In this document: positions 17,881-25,840 of the stretch, piece by piece
Layout of the letters: every line of letters starts with the position of its first letter
How positions within the stretch are numbered: position 1 is the stretch's first letter
Source: Paenibacillus taichungensis
GTDB taxonomy: Bacteria; Bacillota; Bacilli; Paenibacillales; Paenibacillaceae
Assembly (NCBI RefSeq): GCF_013359905.1
Contig: NZ_JABMCC010000105.1
Location: forward strand, 62,001 to 126,000
DNA: 64,000 nt
Direction of reading: 5' to 3'
The notes under the pieces: model-generated
Seen by the model: only the letters and a program-made list of their open reading frames with translations
The model's database searches: none
Told to the model about the DNA's origin: nothing
Made by a program: the position numbers and the translations under genes

Positions 17881-17899
17881 GATGATCATTATCATTATT
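17881..17899. promoter_or_regulatory. Fur-box-like site
   Basis: GATGATCATTATCATTATT agrees with the classical 19-bp Fur box GATAATGATAATCATTATC at 15 of 19 positions. It lies 40 nt upstream of the exporter-like gene start, where a repressor would block transcription. Confidence 0.5.
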
Positions 17900-18032
17900 A
17901 CCCCATATTTCTTTTTTTGCCCGAATCAATTCAGGAGAACGATTTATTGTATCATGGAAGCCTTTGGGTTACCATGCCTTGTATCCTGTTGATGAGTTAA
18001 ATTCAATTTCCTACTACTTCTATGTACACAAA

Positions 18033-18073
18033 ACAATACCCCACACTCCACTTTCGGAAGTAGGGGGTATTGT
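18033..18073 (-). terminator. Terminator of the malic enzyme / HD hydrolase operon
   Basis: A 10-bp perfect stem (ACAATACCCC with GGGGTATTGT) followed on the minus strand by TTTTGT, 24 nt after the stop codon. Confidence 0.8.
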
Positions 18074-18096
18074 ATGTTTAACTCAAACGGAGAAAG

Positions 18097-18822
18097 TTAT
18101 GAAAACCTTCCTTCCCATTCACACTTGAACTGCTCCACAAACTGCATCATAAAGTCATGACGCTGCTCCGCCAGTTCCTTGCCGTAGGACGTGTTCATCA
18201 GATCTTTTAGCTTAAACAGCTTTTCGTAAAAGTGATTGATCGTTGTACTGCGTCCATTCCGGTATTCTTCCCGCGTCATCTGCTCTCGTGGCGGAAGGGC
18301 AGGATCATACATCTCACGACCTCTCGCACCGGCAAAAGCAAATGTACGAGCAATTCCAATGGCGCCCAACGCATCCAGGCGATCCGCATCCTGCACGACC
18401 TGAGCTTCCAGGGATGAAACAGCAGGGCGCTGTCCTCCTGCATAGGAAATAGAACTAATGATGTGTATCACAGCTTCCCGTGTACCCGCTTCAAGCGGCT
18501 GGGTATCCAGCCATGCATTCAGCTTCGCCATCCCGGCTTCGAGACTTTCGTTCAACTTCTCATCCGGCACATCATGAAGCAATGCAGCGAGTTCACAGAT
18601 AAAGGGATCGGCACCCATACGGTGTGCGAGCTCGACCGCAAGTGCGGTCACCCGCTCGATATGAGGCCAGTCATGACCATCTGTATGTGCGGCCGCATCT
18701 CCCTGTACAAAAGCACGAGCCGCCCGAAGAATAGCCTCTCCTGTTAACGTTCCATCAACCTGATCCCCATACCCTGATTGTTGCGTGCCTAGATTCAGAT
18801 GTTGAGGGGATTTCTCTTGCAT
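18097..18822 (-). CDS. HD-domain phosphohydrolase (YedJ-like)
   Basis: A 241-residue HD-superfamily metal-dependent phosphohydrolase. The metal ligands appear in DGHDWPHIERV (first His), ALLHDVPDEK (the HD pair) and VVQDADRLDALGAIGIAR (final Asp). This arrangement is typical of the YedJ group, which probably acts on nucleotides or other phosphoesters in the cytosol. The start at 18822 is chosen because it lies one base after the malic enzyme stop (TAAGATG). A longer frame to 18897 would overlap that gene by 74 bases. GGCGGGGA within the end of the upstream gene can act as ribosome binding site, so the pair is translationally coupled. Confidence 0.82.
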   Translation of the reverse strand: MQEKSPQHLNLGTQQSGYGDQVDGTLTGEAILRAARAFVQGDAAAHTDGHDWPHIERVTALAVELAHRMGADPFICELAALLHDVPDEKLNESLEAGMAKLNAWLDTQPLEAGTREAVIHIISSISYAGGQRPAVSSLEAQVVQDADRLDALGAIGIARTFAFAGARGREMYDPALPPREQMTREEYRNGRSTTINHFYEKLFKLKDLMNTSYGKELAEQRHDFMMQFVEQFKCEWEGRFS

Positions 18823-18823
18823 C

Positions 18824-20263
18824 TTATACGTCCCCGCCTTCGCGAGTTTGTTCACGTGGTATACGTCTTGCCACACCGGTCTTGACCGCTGCTTCAATCA
18901 CGCGATTGCGCATCGATTTGACAATTTTATCGTTAAACACACTCGGAATAATATAATAACGGGTGCGCTCTTCATCCGAAATCGCTGAAGCAATCGCCTG
19001 AGCTGCTGCGAGCTTCATCTCCTCATTAATCTCACTGGCACGGCAATCCAGAACGGCTCTAAACATCCCCGGGAAACACAATACATTATTGATCTGATTC
19101 GGATAATCCGAGCGGCCTGTCGCCATGACAGCCACGATGTCTTCTACCACAGATGGCATAATCTCCGGTACCGGATTCGCCATGGCGAAGACAATCGGGT
19201 CAGCAGCCATAGTTTGCACATCTTCCCGGGTTAACAGATTACCGCGTGACAAGCCGATGAAGACGTCTGCTCCGCGAATCACGTCACGAAGTGAACCTGT
19301 CTCCAGTTCCGGGTTGGTACGCGCTGCATAGTCGCTCCATACTTCATTTTCATAGGTAGTCGTCCGTACCAATGCACCTTCACGATCGACGCCGACAACC
19401 CGACTCGCACCAGCGGACAGCAGAATATTACTGCATGCCACACCTGCTGCACCGATACCACAGACAACTATTTTTACATCCGTGATGGACTTGCCAACCA
19501 GCTTGAGCGCATTAATCAGACCTGCATACAATACAACTGCTGTACCATGCTGATCGTCATGAAATACTGGAATGTCCAGTTCCTCATTCAGGCGACGCTC
19601 AATTTCGAAGCAACGTGGTGAAGAAATATCCTCCAGATTAATCCCGCCAAATGCCGGTGAGATCGCTTTCACAGTTCGAATGATTTCCTCGGTATCCTGT
19701 GTATCCAGGCAGATTGGAAAAGCATCCACTCCTGCAAACTGTTTGAACAACATCGCTTTACCTTCCATGACCGGCATTGCGGCACGTGGTCCAATATTGC
19801 CAAGTCCGAGCACTGCACTACCATCCGATACTACGGCAACCGTATTCCGCTTGATTGTCAGCGAAAATGCCTTTCCAGGCTCTTCTGATATAGCCGAACA
19901 TACCCGGGCCACATCCGGTGTATATACGCGTGACAGATCTTCCCGGTTATGAATCGGGACCTTCGGAGTAACCTCGATCTTGCCGCCCAAGTGCAGCAGG
20001 AACGTCCGGTCCGATACGTTTATGATGGATGCCCCTTTAAGCTGACGCACCCCTTCTATAATTTTGTTGTTATCTTGTGCATCCGTTACAGCAACAGTTA
20101 AGTCGCGCACACTAACATCCTGATTGGTCGAAATTACGTCGATGGCGATGATGTCCCCGCCGGCTTCCGAGATGGCCGAAGCCACTTCGCCAAACTTGAT
20201 GTCTTTTGTTGTCATTTCCAGCCGAATAATAAAGCTGTTACCGTCTAAATTCCTTTGATTCAT
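18824..20263 (-). CDS. NAD(P)-dependent malic enzyme with N-terminal ACT domain
   Basis: A 479-residue enzyme that decarboxylates malate to pyruvate with reduction of NAD(P). Residues about 10-85 form an ACT-type regulatory domain (SFIIRLEMTTKDIKFGEV and following), which in related proteins binds small effectors. The malic enzyme core follows, with VYTPDVARVC, DGSAVLGLGNIGPRAAMPVMEGK, the metal-site VFHDDQHGTA and the nucleotide-binding GIGAAGVACSNILLSAGA. The start at 20263 has GGGAGG 7 nt before it; a further in-frame ATG 36 nt upstream lacks one. It forms a two-gene operon with the HD hydrolase just downstream. The role is anaplerotic carbon balance and cofactor supply. Which cofactor is used cannot be told from sequence alone. 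Confidence 0.93.
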   Translation of the reverse strand: MNQRNLDGNSFIIRLEMTTKDIKFGEVASAISEAGGDIIAIDVISTNQDVSVRDLTVAVTDAQDNNKIIEGVRQLKGASIINVSDRTFLLHLGGKIEVTPKVPIHNREDLSRVYTPDVARVCSAISEEPGKAFSLTIKRNTVAVVSDGSAVLGLGNIGPRAAMPVMEGKAMLFKQFAGVDAFPICLDTQDTEEIIRTVKAISPAFGGINLEDISSPRCFEIERRLNEELDIPVFHDDQHGTAVVLYAGLINALKLVGKSITDVKIVVCGIGAAGVACSNILLSAGASRVVGVDREGALVRTTTYENEVWSDYAARTNPELETGSLRDVIRGADVFIGLSRGNLLTREDVQTMAADPIVFAMANPVPEIMPSVVEDIVAVMATGRSDYPNQINNVLCFPGMFRAVLDCRASEINEEMKLAAAQAIASAISDEERTRYYIIPSVFNDKIVKSMRNRVIEAAVKTGVARRIPREQTREGGDV

Positions 20264-20385
20264 TCCAATTCCTCCCAGACTGAAAGTCATGAGTTGCAAT
20301 GTTACCTGTTTGTCTTCGCTGCGCGGACACGTTTATCCTTTATCTTGCCCAGAAAAAGTACTCAACGTGATCTAAATACGACAAA

Positions 20386-20430
20386 AAGGACCACCCTCTC
20401 CGTCTGATCGAGACGTTAAGGGTGACCCTT
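20386..20430 (-). terminator. Terminator at the end of the galactan operon
   Basis: A long two-part hairpin: outer AAGG..CCTT and CACCCT/AGGGTG pairs around an inner CGTCT/AGACG stem, followed on the minus strand by TTTTTGT. It lies about 115 nt after the GH42 stop codon, beyond repeat copy B. Confidence 0.75.
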
Positions 20431-20442
20431 CTGCGTGCTATA

Positions 20443-20498
20443 TATAAGTTGAACTAAGAATATTTACACTTGCCACTCTGATGACAGAACAACCTTCC
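20443..20498. repeat. MITE-like repeat, copy B (right end missing)
   Basis: 56 bp matching 6310-6365 at roughly 88 percent, with two single-base indels. The shared core includes GATGACAGAACAACCTTCC without a mismatch. The matching right terminal repeat of copy A is not present here, so this copy looks truncated. It sits in the 3' untranslated region of the galactan operon, between the GH42 stop codon and the terminator. Confidence 0.75.
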
Positions 20499-20543
20499 AC
20501 TCGTTTTATCCCCAGATTTTCCAGTCAATTGAGTAATATTATA

Positions 20544-22616
20544 TTATTTACGCTCAGCCGCTCTGCGCAGTACCCGGATGTCATATGGCTGCAAATCCAG
20601 GCTGCCCTCCACAGCATCATCACTCAGCAGATCACGATAGGACTGGTTGTCCAGTTGTACTTGCTTCGGCTCCGGTGTGTAGTTCTGCACAAATACATAA
20701 TCTGCTGTTCCATCAGTACGAATGTGTGCTGTAACTCCAGCAGGAAGCTGAGTTTCAAGAGCACGCTCAATACCCAGATCAGCGATTAAACTGCCATAGA
20801 AATCATCGTAAAATGGAGCTTTGAAACGTGTAGCCATATAATAAGCTTTACCTGAACCAAGACGATTAACGGTCAAAGCAGGCCGTCCAGCATAGAAGTC
20901 GGAGCGATATGTCGCTAGCGCTTCTGCACCTTCCAGATGAATCAGGTCGCATAATTCGAAAGCATCATACTCGGCATTCAGTTGAAGCTCGTTGTCCTTC
21001 ACAGGCACAACCCCATTCAGATCACGGTCATGCAAGCCGTCAATCTCTTCTGACCAAATTCCCAGCGTCTTGCGAAGTGGTCCAGGGAATCCTCCCAGGA
21101 AGCATAGATCATTCTCATTTACGATACCTGACCAATACGTGGCTACAAATGTACCGCCATTTTCTACGAATCGCTCAATGCGTTCGCCGACTCCTTCACG
21201 TACCAGATAGAGCATAGGTGCGATGAGCAGTTTGTACTTGGAGAGATCAGCATCCATGTCGATGACGTCCACAGGCACACCTTTTTTCCAAAAGGCATCA
21301 TAATGCCATTCTACCGTCTGCTCGTACTTCACTCCGATGTTACGTGGTCCTTGGGAATCCTTTACTGCCCAGCGGTTTTCCCAGTCGAAGATGATGGCAA
21401 CTTCAGCCGGAACGGACGTTCCAACCACCGCCTGCATTCCTTCCAGCGCCGTTCCTACGTCAGTAACATCCTGGAACACACGGGTATGTTCATGTCCAAC
21501 ATGGTCCACAACTGCTCCATGAAGCTTTTCACTGGACCCCCGACTCTTTCTCCACTGGAAGTACTGTACACTGTCCGAGCCGTGTGCAACAGCTTGCAGA
21601 GATGCCAGCAAATGCATGCCCGGACGTTTCAATTTGCTGGTCTCTTGCCAGTTGGTTGAGCTTGGTGTACTTTCCATCAATAGAAACGGCTGCCCGCCCT
21701 TGATGGAACGAACGATATCATGCATCATCGCCACTCTAGATGCCAGCGTATCTTCTTCATCCGCATCATGCCATGTCGGGTAACTGTCCCATGACAGGAA
21801 ATCCAGAATGTCAGCGAACTTCCAGTAGTTCAATCCTTCATAAAATTCCATCAGGTTGGTCGTTACCGGCAGATCGGGATTTTTGGCCTTCAGCGGTTTC
21901 GTTTCGTGCACGATAAAATCAGCAGTCTGATCGGTGACAAACCTGCGCCAGTCCAGATTCATCGCATGGACCTGTGTCTCTCCGTGCGGGGCAGGAGACT
22001 CCACTTGACTCCAGTCTGTCACGGTATGGCTCCAGAATGTCGTCCACCAGGAGTGATTCAACTCATCCAGTGTGCCGTATTTGTTTTTCACCCAGCCACG
22101 AAAAGCATCCTGGCAATAATCACAGTGGCAGTCCCCGCCGAATTCATTGGAAATGTGCCAGCCAATGACTGCGGGATGATCCGAGTAACGTTCTGCAAGC
22201 TTTGTATTGATTGCCGTAACCTTCTCCCGGTATACCGGAGACGTATAACAATGGTTGTGACGGAAGCCATGCAGGTTGCGAACCCGATTGGCCCCAACAC
22301 GCAACACTTCAGGATACTTGGCCGACATCCAGGCAGGTCTTGCACCGCTTGGGGTAGCCAGAAATGCATAGATTCCATTCGCTGCAAACGTATCCAAAAT
22401 ATGATCCAGCCAGTTAAACGTGTATACACCTTCTTCTGGTTCAAGGGATACCCATGAGAAGATGCCAACGGACATCACGTTACATTTGGCAAGCTTCATC
22501 AGGCGGATATCCTCTTCGAGAATTTCAGGATAGCGGAGCCATTGCTCCGGGTTATAGTCTGCACCATGTAACATATGAGGTGCTTTGGAACTTACAGGTG
22601 GATATTTGTATGTCAT
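20544..22616 (-). CDS. ganA: Beta-galactosidase, glycoside hydrolase family 42
   Basis: A 690-residue GH42 enzyme that releases galactose from beta-1,4-galacto-oligosaccharides. The acid/base is Glu158 in HISNEFGG and the nucleophile Glu315 in LLMESTPSS. Cys123 with Cys163, Cys165 and Cys168 form the zinc site of many GH42 proteins. The trimerisation-like middle domain and C-terminal beta-sandwich are complete. There is no signal peptide, so it is cytoplasmic. It is the last gene of the galactan operon, 35 nt after the GH53 gene, and matches B. subtilis GanA in role and context. GAGTTGTCAGC before the ATG offers only a weak ribosome binding site. Confidence 0.95.
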   Translation of the reverse strand: MTYKYPPVSSKAPHMLHGADYNPEQWLRYPEILEEDIRLMKLAKCNVMSVGIFSWVSLEPEEGVYTFNWLDHILDTFAANGIYAFLATPSGARPAWMSAKYPEVLRVGANRVRNLHGFRHNHCYTSPVYREKVTAINTKLAERYSDHPAVIGWHISNEFGGDCHCDYCQDAFRGWVKNKYGTLDELNHSWWTTFWSHTVTDWSQVESPAPHGETQVHAMNLDWRRFVTDQTADFIVHETKPLKAKNPDLPVTTNLMEFYEGLNYWKFADILDFLSWDSYPTWHDADEEDTLASRVAMMHDIVRSIKGGQPFLLMESTPSSTNWQETSKLKRPGMHLLASLQAVAHGSDSVQYFQWRKSRGSSEKLHGAVVDHVGHEHTRVFQDVTDVGTALEGMQAVVGTSVPAEVAIIFDWENRWAVKDSQGPRNIGVKYEQTVEWHYDAFWKKGVPVDVIDMDADLSKYKLLIAPMLYLVREGVGERIERFVENGGTFVATYWSGIVNENDLCFLGGFPGPLRKTLGIWSEEIDGLHDRDLNGVVPVKDNELQLNAEYDAFELCDLIHLEGAEALATYRSDFYAGRPALTVNRLGSGKAYYMATRFKAPFYDDFYGSLIADLGIERALETQLPAGVTAHIRTDGTADYVFVQNYTPEPKQVQLDNQSYRDLLSDDAVEGSLDLQPYDIRVLRRAAERK

Positions 22617-22651
22617 GCTGACAACTCCTTATTCATTTCATTTTAATTAAT

Positions 22652-23761
22652 CTATTTGATCAATGCAGCACTCGGCTGCTCATCCAATGTAGTGTCATTT
22701 TCCTCTCCAGCCTTCAGCGCTGAAAACGATTGCAATTTCTGACCCTTGAAGTCAAACATCGTCAGGTTGCCCCAGTTATTCGGATGTCCAACAGACCACT
22801 CTTCCTTGCTAGGAATCCAGGCAGGCTCCCAGTAATAGAATCCCGCTCCGAGACCGCCGGGAACCTCACGAATAATCTGCAGCAGATCCTTCAGATAACG
22901 TGTCTGTCCTTCCACACTCGCTGGATATCCTGGCAGCAACAGGTCTTCCTGATTCAGAATCCACTCGTGGCCTTCAGGCTGCTCCAATGTCCAAGGATAA
23001 GCGGTTTCAACCACATTGATTGGTTTGCCGTAGCGTTGAGCCAGGTCATGCAGATTATCCCGCAGTGCATCCAGTGTTCCGTGCCACCAAGGGTAATAGG
23101 AGAGCCCAATGATATCGAACTCCACACCTAGCGCCTCAAACCGATCATAGAACTTGCGACTCTCTGCATTGTCACCACCGCGGTCTATATGAATCATGAT
23201 CTTGATATCAGGATCGATGGATTTAACCGCAGCTATCCCATACTTCACAAGTCCGGCAAAACGTTCCCATTGTTCATCCGTATCATGCTCTTCTCCGCTC
23301 ACACGTCCCTCATCCCATAACATGCCTGGTGTTATTTCGTTGCCCACCTGCACCATGTCCGGTAACGCATCATGCTCCTTGAGTGTTCTCAGTACATCTG
23401 CCGTATAGGTACATACCTCACGCTGCAGTTCTTCATAGGAGAGCTTCTCCCACGCCTTTGGCTTCCATTGATTGGCTGGATCAGCCCAACGATCGGAATA
23501 ATGAAAATCCAGTAAAAATTGCAAGCCTTGTTCCTTAATCCGTTTGGCTACCGCTACCGTCCGCTCCAGATTACAGAATCCTCCTACAGGATCATTCCAG
23601 ATTCGCAATCGGATTGCATTGGCATCACCCAGCTTGAGAAGGGTTAGCAGGTCCGCCTGCTGCCCATGCTCATCACGATAGCTCCCACCATGCTGCTCAA
23701 TTTCATCCATAAATGACACATCCATTCCGAGAATGAATGCCTCTTCCTTTAAATTGCTCAC
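22652..23761 (-). CDS. ganB: Endo-beta-1,4-galactanase, glycoside hydrolase family 53, cytoplasmic
   Basis: A 369-residue GH53 enzyme that cuts beta-1,4-galactan chains into short oligosaccharides. The acid/base is Glu142 in QVGNEITPG and the nucleophile Glu252 in NVVETAYPW; FILGMDVSFM near the N-terminus and RLRIWNDP are also typical. The start is GTG, with GGAGG 8 nt before it. Unlike most GH53 galactanases, including B. subtilis GanB, no signal peptide is present in this reading. No upstream extension adds one either, because the permease gene ends 32 nt before. It should therefore act inside the cell on imported oligomers, together with the GH42 enzyme encoded next. Confidence 0.93.
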   Translation of the reverse strand: MSNLKEEAFILGMDVSFMDEIEQHGGSYRDEHGQQADLLTLLKLGDANAIRLRIWNDPVGGFCNLERTVAVAKRIKEQGLQFLLDFHYSDRWADPANQWKPKAWEKLSYEELQREVCTYTADVLRTLKEHDALPDMVQVGNEITPGMLWDEGRVSGEEHDTDEQWERFAGLVKYGIAAVKSIDPDIKIMIHIDRGGDNAESRKFYDRFEALGVEFDIIGLSYYPWWHGTLDALRDNLHDLAQRYGKPINVVETAYPWTLEQPEGHEWILNQEDLLLPGYPASVEGQTRYLKDLLQIIREVPGGLGAGFYYWEPAWIPSKEEWSVGHPNNWGNLTMFDFKGQKLQSFSALKAGEENDTTLDEQPSAALIK

Positions 23762-23793
23762 TTCATCAACCTCCGTTTAATTTAGATGCAGGC

Positions 23794-24672
23794 TCAGCCT
23801 TTAACCGAACCCAAGGTCATACCTTTGACAAAGAAGCGCTGCAGGAATGGATACACAATGAGGATTGGCGCACTTCCGATAAAAATCTGTGCCGCTCTTA
23901 CTGTGGTTTGAGAAATGGTTTCCATCTCTTTCGGGTTCATGGCCATCGTACTCATATCACGTTTGATAATTACGGTCTGCATGAAAGTAGCCAGCGGATA
24001 ATCCTTGGCATTGTTCATGTAGAGTAATCCGTCAAACCATGAGTTCCAGTGAAACACCATGCTGAACAGTGCAATCGTTGCGATAGATGGCATGGAAATC
24101 GGCAGGAAGATACTGAACAACGTTCTGAAGTGATTGGCACCATCCATCAGCGCCGCTTCCTCAAGCTCTTTCGGAATGCCCCGGAAGAAGTTTAGCATCA
24201 GAATGACGAGGAAGGTGTTGACAGCTCCCGGAAGCACCAGCACCCAGAAGGAATCCATCAGGCCGATCTTCTGAATGACCATGTAGAAAGGAACGAGTCC
24301 CCCATTAAAGATCATACTAAAAACAAAAATCCATGAATATACGGTTCTGCCTTTAAATTCACTATTTTCTTTCGACAACGGGTACGCCGCCAAAAAGGTA
24401 ATCAGCAACGTAATTCCTGTACCAATGACTGTCCGCAACAAAGAAATCCAGAGAGAGTTTAGGAAAATCGGATTATTCATCGTTTTTTTGTATGCTTCAA
24501 GTGAGAACCCTACCGGCCAGAGATTGACGAGATTGGCATCTGCGGCAGCCTTGTTACTGAAGGATACAGCCAGAACGTGAATCATCGGTACAATACACAT
24601 AATGGCAACCAAAATGAGAAAACAAATATTGATGACATTGAACACGCGGTAAGGCATTGATTTATGATACAT
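23794..24672 (-). CDS. Sugar ABC transporter permease, LplC/YtcP type
   Basis: A 292-residue inner permease subunit with six predicted helices. The EAA motif that contacts the ATPase is EEAALMDGANHFRTLFSIFLP (about 188-208). The C-terminus VYPFLQRFFVKGMTLGSVKG is the hallmark ending of LplC-type permeases. It pairs with the LplB-type permease encoded 29 nt upstream and with the lipoprotein binding protein, probably to import galacto-oligosaccharides. No ATPase gene is in the locus; a shared MsmX-type ATPase encoded elsewhere is expected, as known for this transporter class. Confidence 0.93.
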   Translation of the reverse strand: MYHKSMPYRVFNVINICFLILVAIMCIVPMIHVLAVSFSNKAAADANLVNLWPVGFSLEAYKKTMNNPIFLNSLWISLLRTVIGTGITLLITFLAAYPLSKENSEFKGRTVYSWIFVFSMIFNGGLVPFYMVIQKIGLMDSFWVLVLPGAVNTFLVILMLNFFRGIPKELEEAALMDGANHFRTLFSIFLPISMPSIATIALFSMVFHWNSWFDGLLYMNNAKDYPLATFMQTVIIKRDMSTMAMNPKEMETISQTTVRAAQIFIGSAPILIVYPFLQRFFVKGMTLGSVKG

Positions 24673-24701
24673 CGTGGTCCCTTCTTTCTCTGTTCATTCG
24701 A

Positions 24702-25592
24702 TTAGAATATGCGATATCCGGCGTATTTTTTGGCTAGGCTGTATGATACAAGGATCAAGACCATGCTGATGACCGATTTAAATAATCCAATTGCGGTCGC
24801 GAAGCCCATCTCTCCATTTTCCAGCGCCGAGCGATAAACGAATGTATCAATAATGTCACCCGTTTGATATACAAGCGGGTTGTACAGATTGAAAATCTGA
24901 TCGAACCCGGCGTTAAGCACGTTACCCAATGCCAGTGTTCCAACCACCATTAGCATCGGTACAAGAGACGGGATGGTGATATGCAGCGTCTGCTTCCAAC
25001 GACCCGCTCCGTCAATCTCTGCTGCTTCATACAGCGCCGGGTTAATGCCGGCAAGGGCAGCCAAGAAGACAATCATGTTATAGCCGAATTCCTTCCACAC
25101 ATCCGTTAGAATAATTGTTGGTCGGAACCAGCTGTTATCTCCAAGGAAGAAGTATGGCCCAAGTCCGAATGTTCCGAGTACCCGGTTCACCAGTCCACCG
25201 GTGGATAACAGATCAATCAGAATTCCGCCCAGGATAACCCAAGACAAGAAGTGAGGCAGATACACCAAGGTTTGGATCGTTCGCTGGATCGCCATCTTGC
25301 GAACTTCATTCAACAAAATTGCGAACACAAACGGGACAAACAAGTTAAAGATGAGTTTGAGCACAGCAATGATCAGTGTGTTCCAAATGACTTGCAGACT
25401 GTCCTCGCGTTCAAACAAATATCTAAAATTATCTAGCCCGACCCACTCCGAGCCGCTGATGCCGAGCCATGGTTTGTAGTTCTGAAATGCCATAACGATT
25501 CCGCCCATAGGCACATAACTGAATATAATCAGAAAGATGATGGCTGGCAGCAGCATTACGTGAAATGGCCAAGTTCGTTTTAAAGTTCTCAT
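24702..25592 (-). CDS. Sugar ABC transporter permease, LplB/YteP type
   Basis: A 296-residue permease with six predicted helices. The EAA motif is YEAAEIDGAGRWKQTLHITIP (about 187-207) and the C-terminus SYSLAKKYAGYRIF is typical of LplB-like proteins. GGGGGAG stands before the ATG. It leads the second half of the galactan operon, after the terminator at 25804-25830, so permeases and enzymes may be made at a lower level than the binding protein or from their own promoter. A near-cre sequence at 25654-25668 lies 60-75 nt upstream of the start. Confidence 0.93.
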   Translation of the reverse strand: MRTLKRTWPFHVMLLPAIIFLIIFSYVPMGGIVMAFQNYKPWLGISGSEWVGLDNFRYLFEREDSLQVIWNTLIIAVLKLIFNLFVPFVFAILLNEVRKMAIQRTIQTLVYLPHFLSWVILGGILIDLLSTGGLVNRVLGTFGLGPYFFLGDNSWFRPTIILTDVWKEFGYNMIVFLAALAGINPALYEAAEIDGAGRWKQTLHITIPSLVPMLMVVGTLALGNVLNAGFDQIFNLYNPLVYQTGDIIDTFVYRSALENGEMGFATAIGLFKSVISMVLILVSYSLAKKYAGYRIF

Positions 25593-25653
25593 GATTGCTC
25601 CCCCTGTAATTCTTCCTACTCAAGTGCTCCCTGAGTGGCTTATACTGCGATTA

Positions 25654-25668
25654 TATCAACCGTTTGCA
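25654..25668 (-). promoter_or_regulatory. Possible cre site upstream of galactan permeases
   Basis: On the minus strand ATGCAAACGGTTGAT fits the cre consensus WTGNAANCGNWNNCW except for one position (A instead of C near the end). It lies between the binding-protein terminator and the first permease gene. Confidence 0.4.
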
Positions 25669-25803
25669 TAGGTCAAACAGCACATAAAAGCAATATAAAT
25701 GGCACAAAAGCAACCAGTTTGGACTCGCTGTCTTTTCAATCATTCATCCACTGCTGACCCACACCTTTCCGAAGCAAATCAGGCTCTCATAACGACAAAA
25801 AAA

Positions 25804-25830
25804 GCGTGCAGACCTGGTTGGTCTGCACGC
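25804..25830 (-). terminator. Internal terminator after the galactan binding-protein gene
   Basis: An 11-bp perfect stem (GCGTGCAGACC with GGTCTGCACGC), 5-nt loop, then seven T residues on the minus strand. It lies 10 nt after the binding-protein stop and upstream of the permeases, so it may set a high binding-protein to permease ratio. Confidence 0.88.
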
Positions 25831-25840
25831 CCTTAGATCC

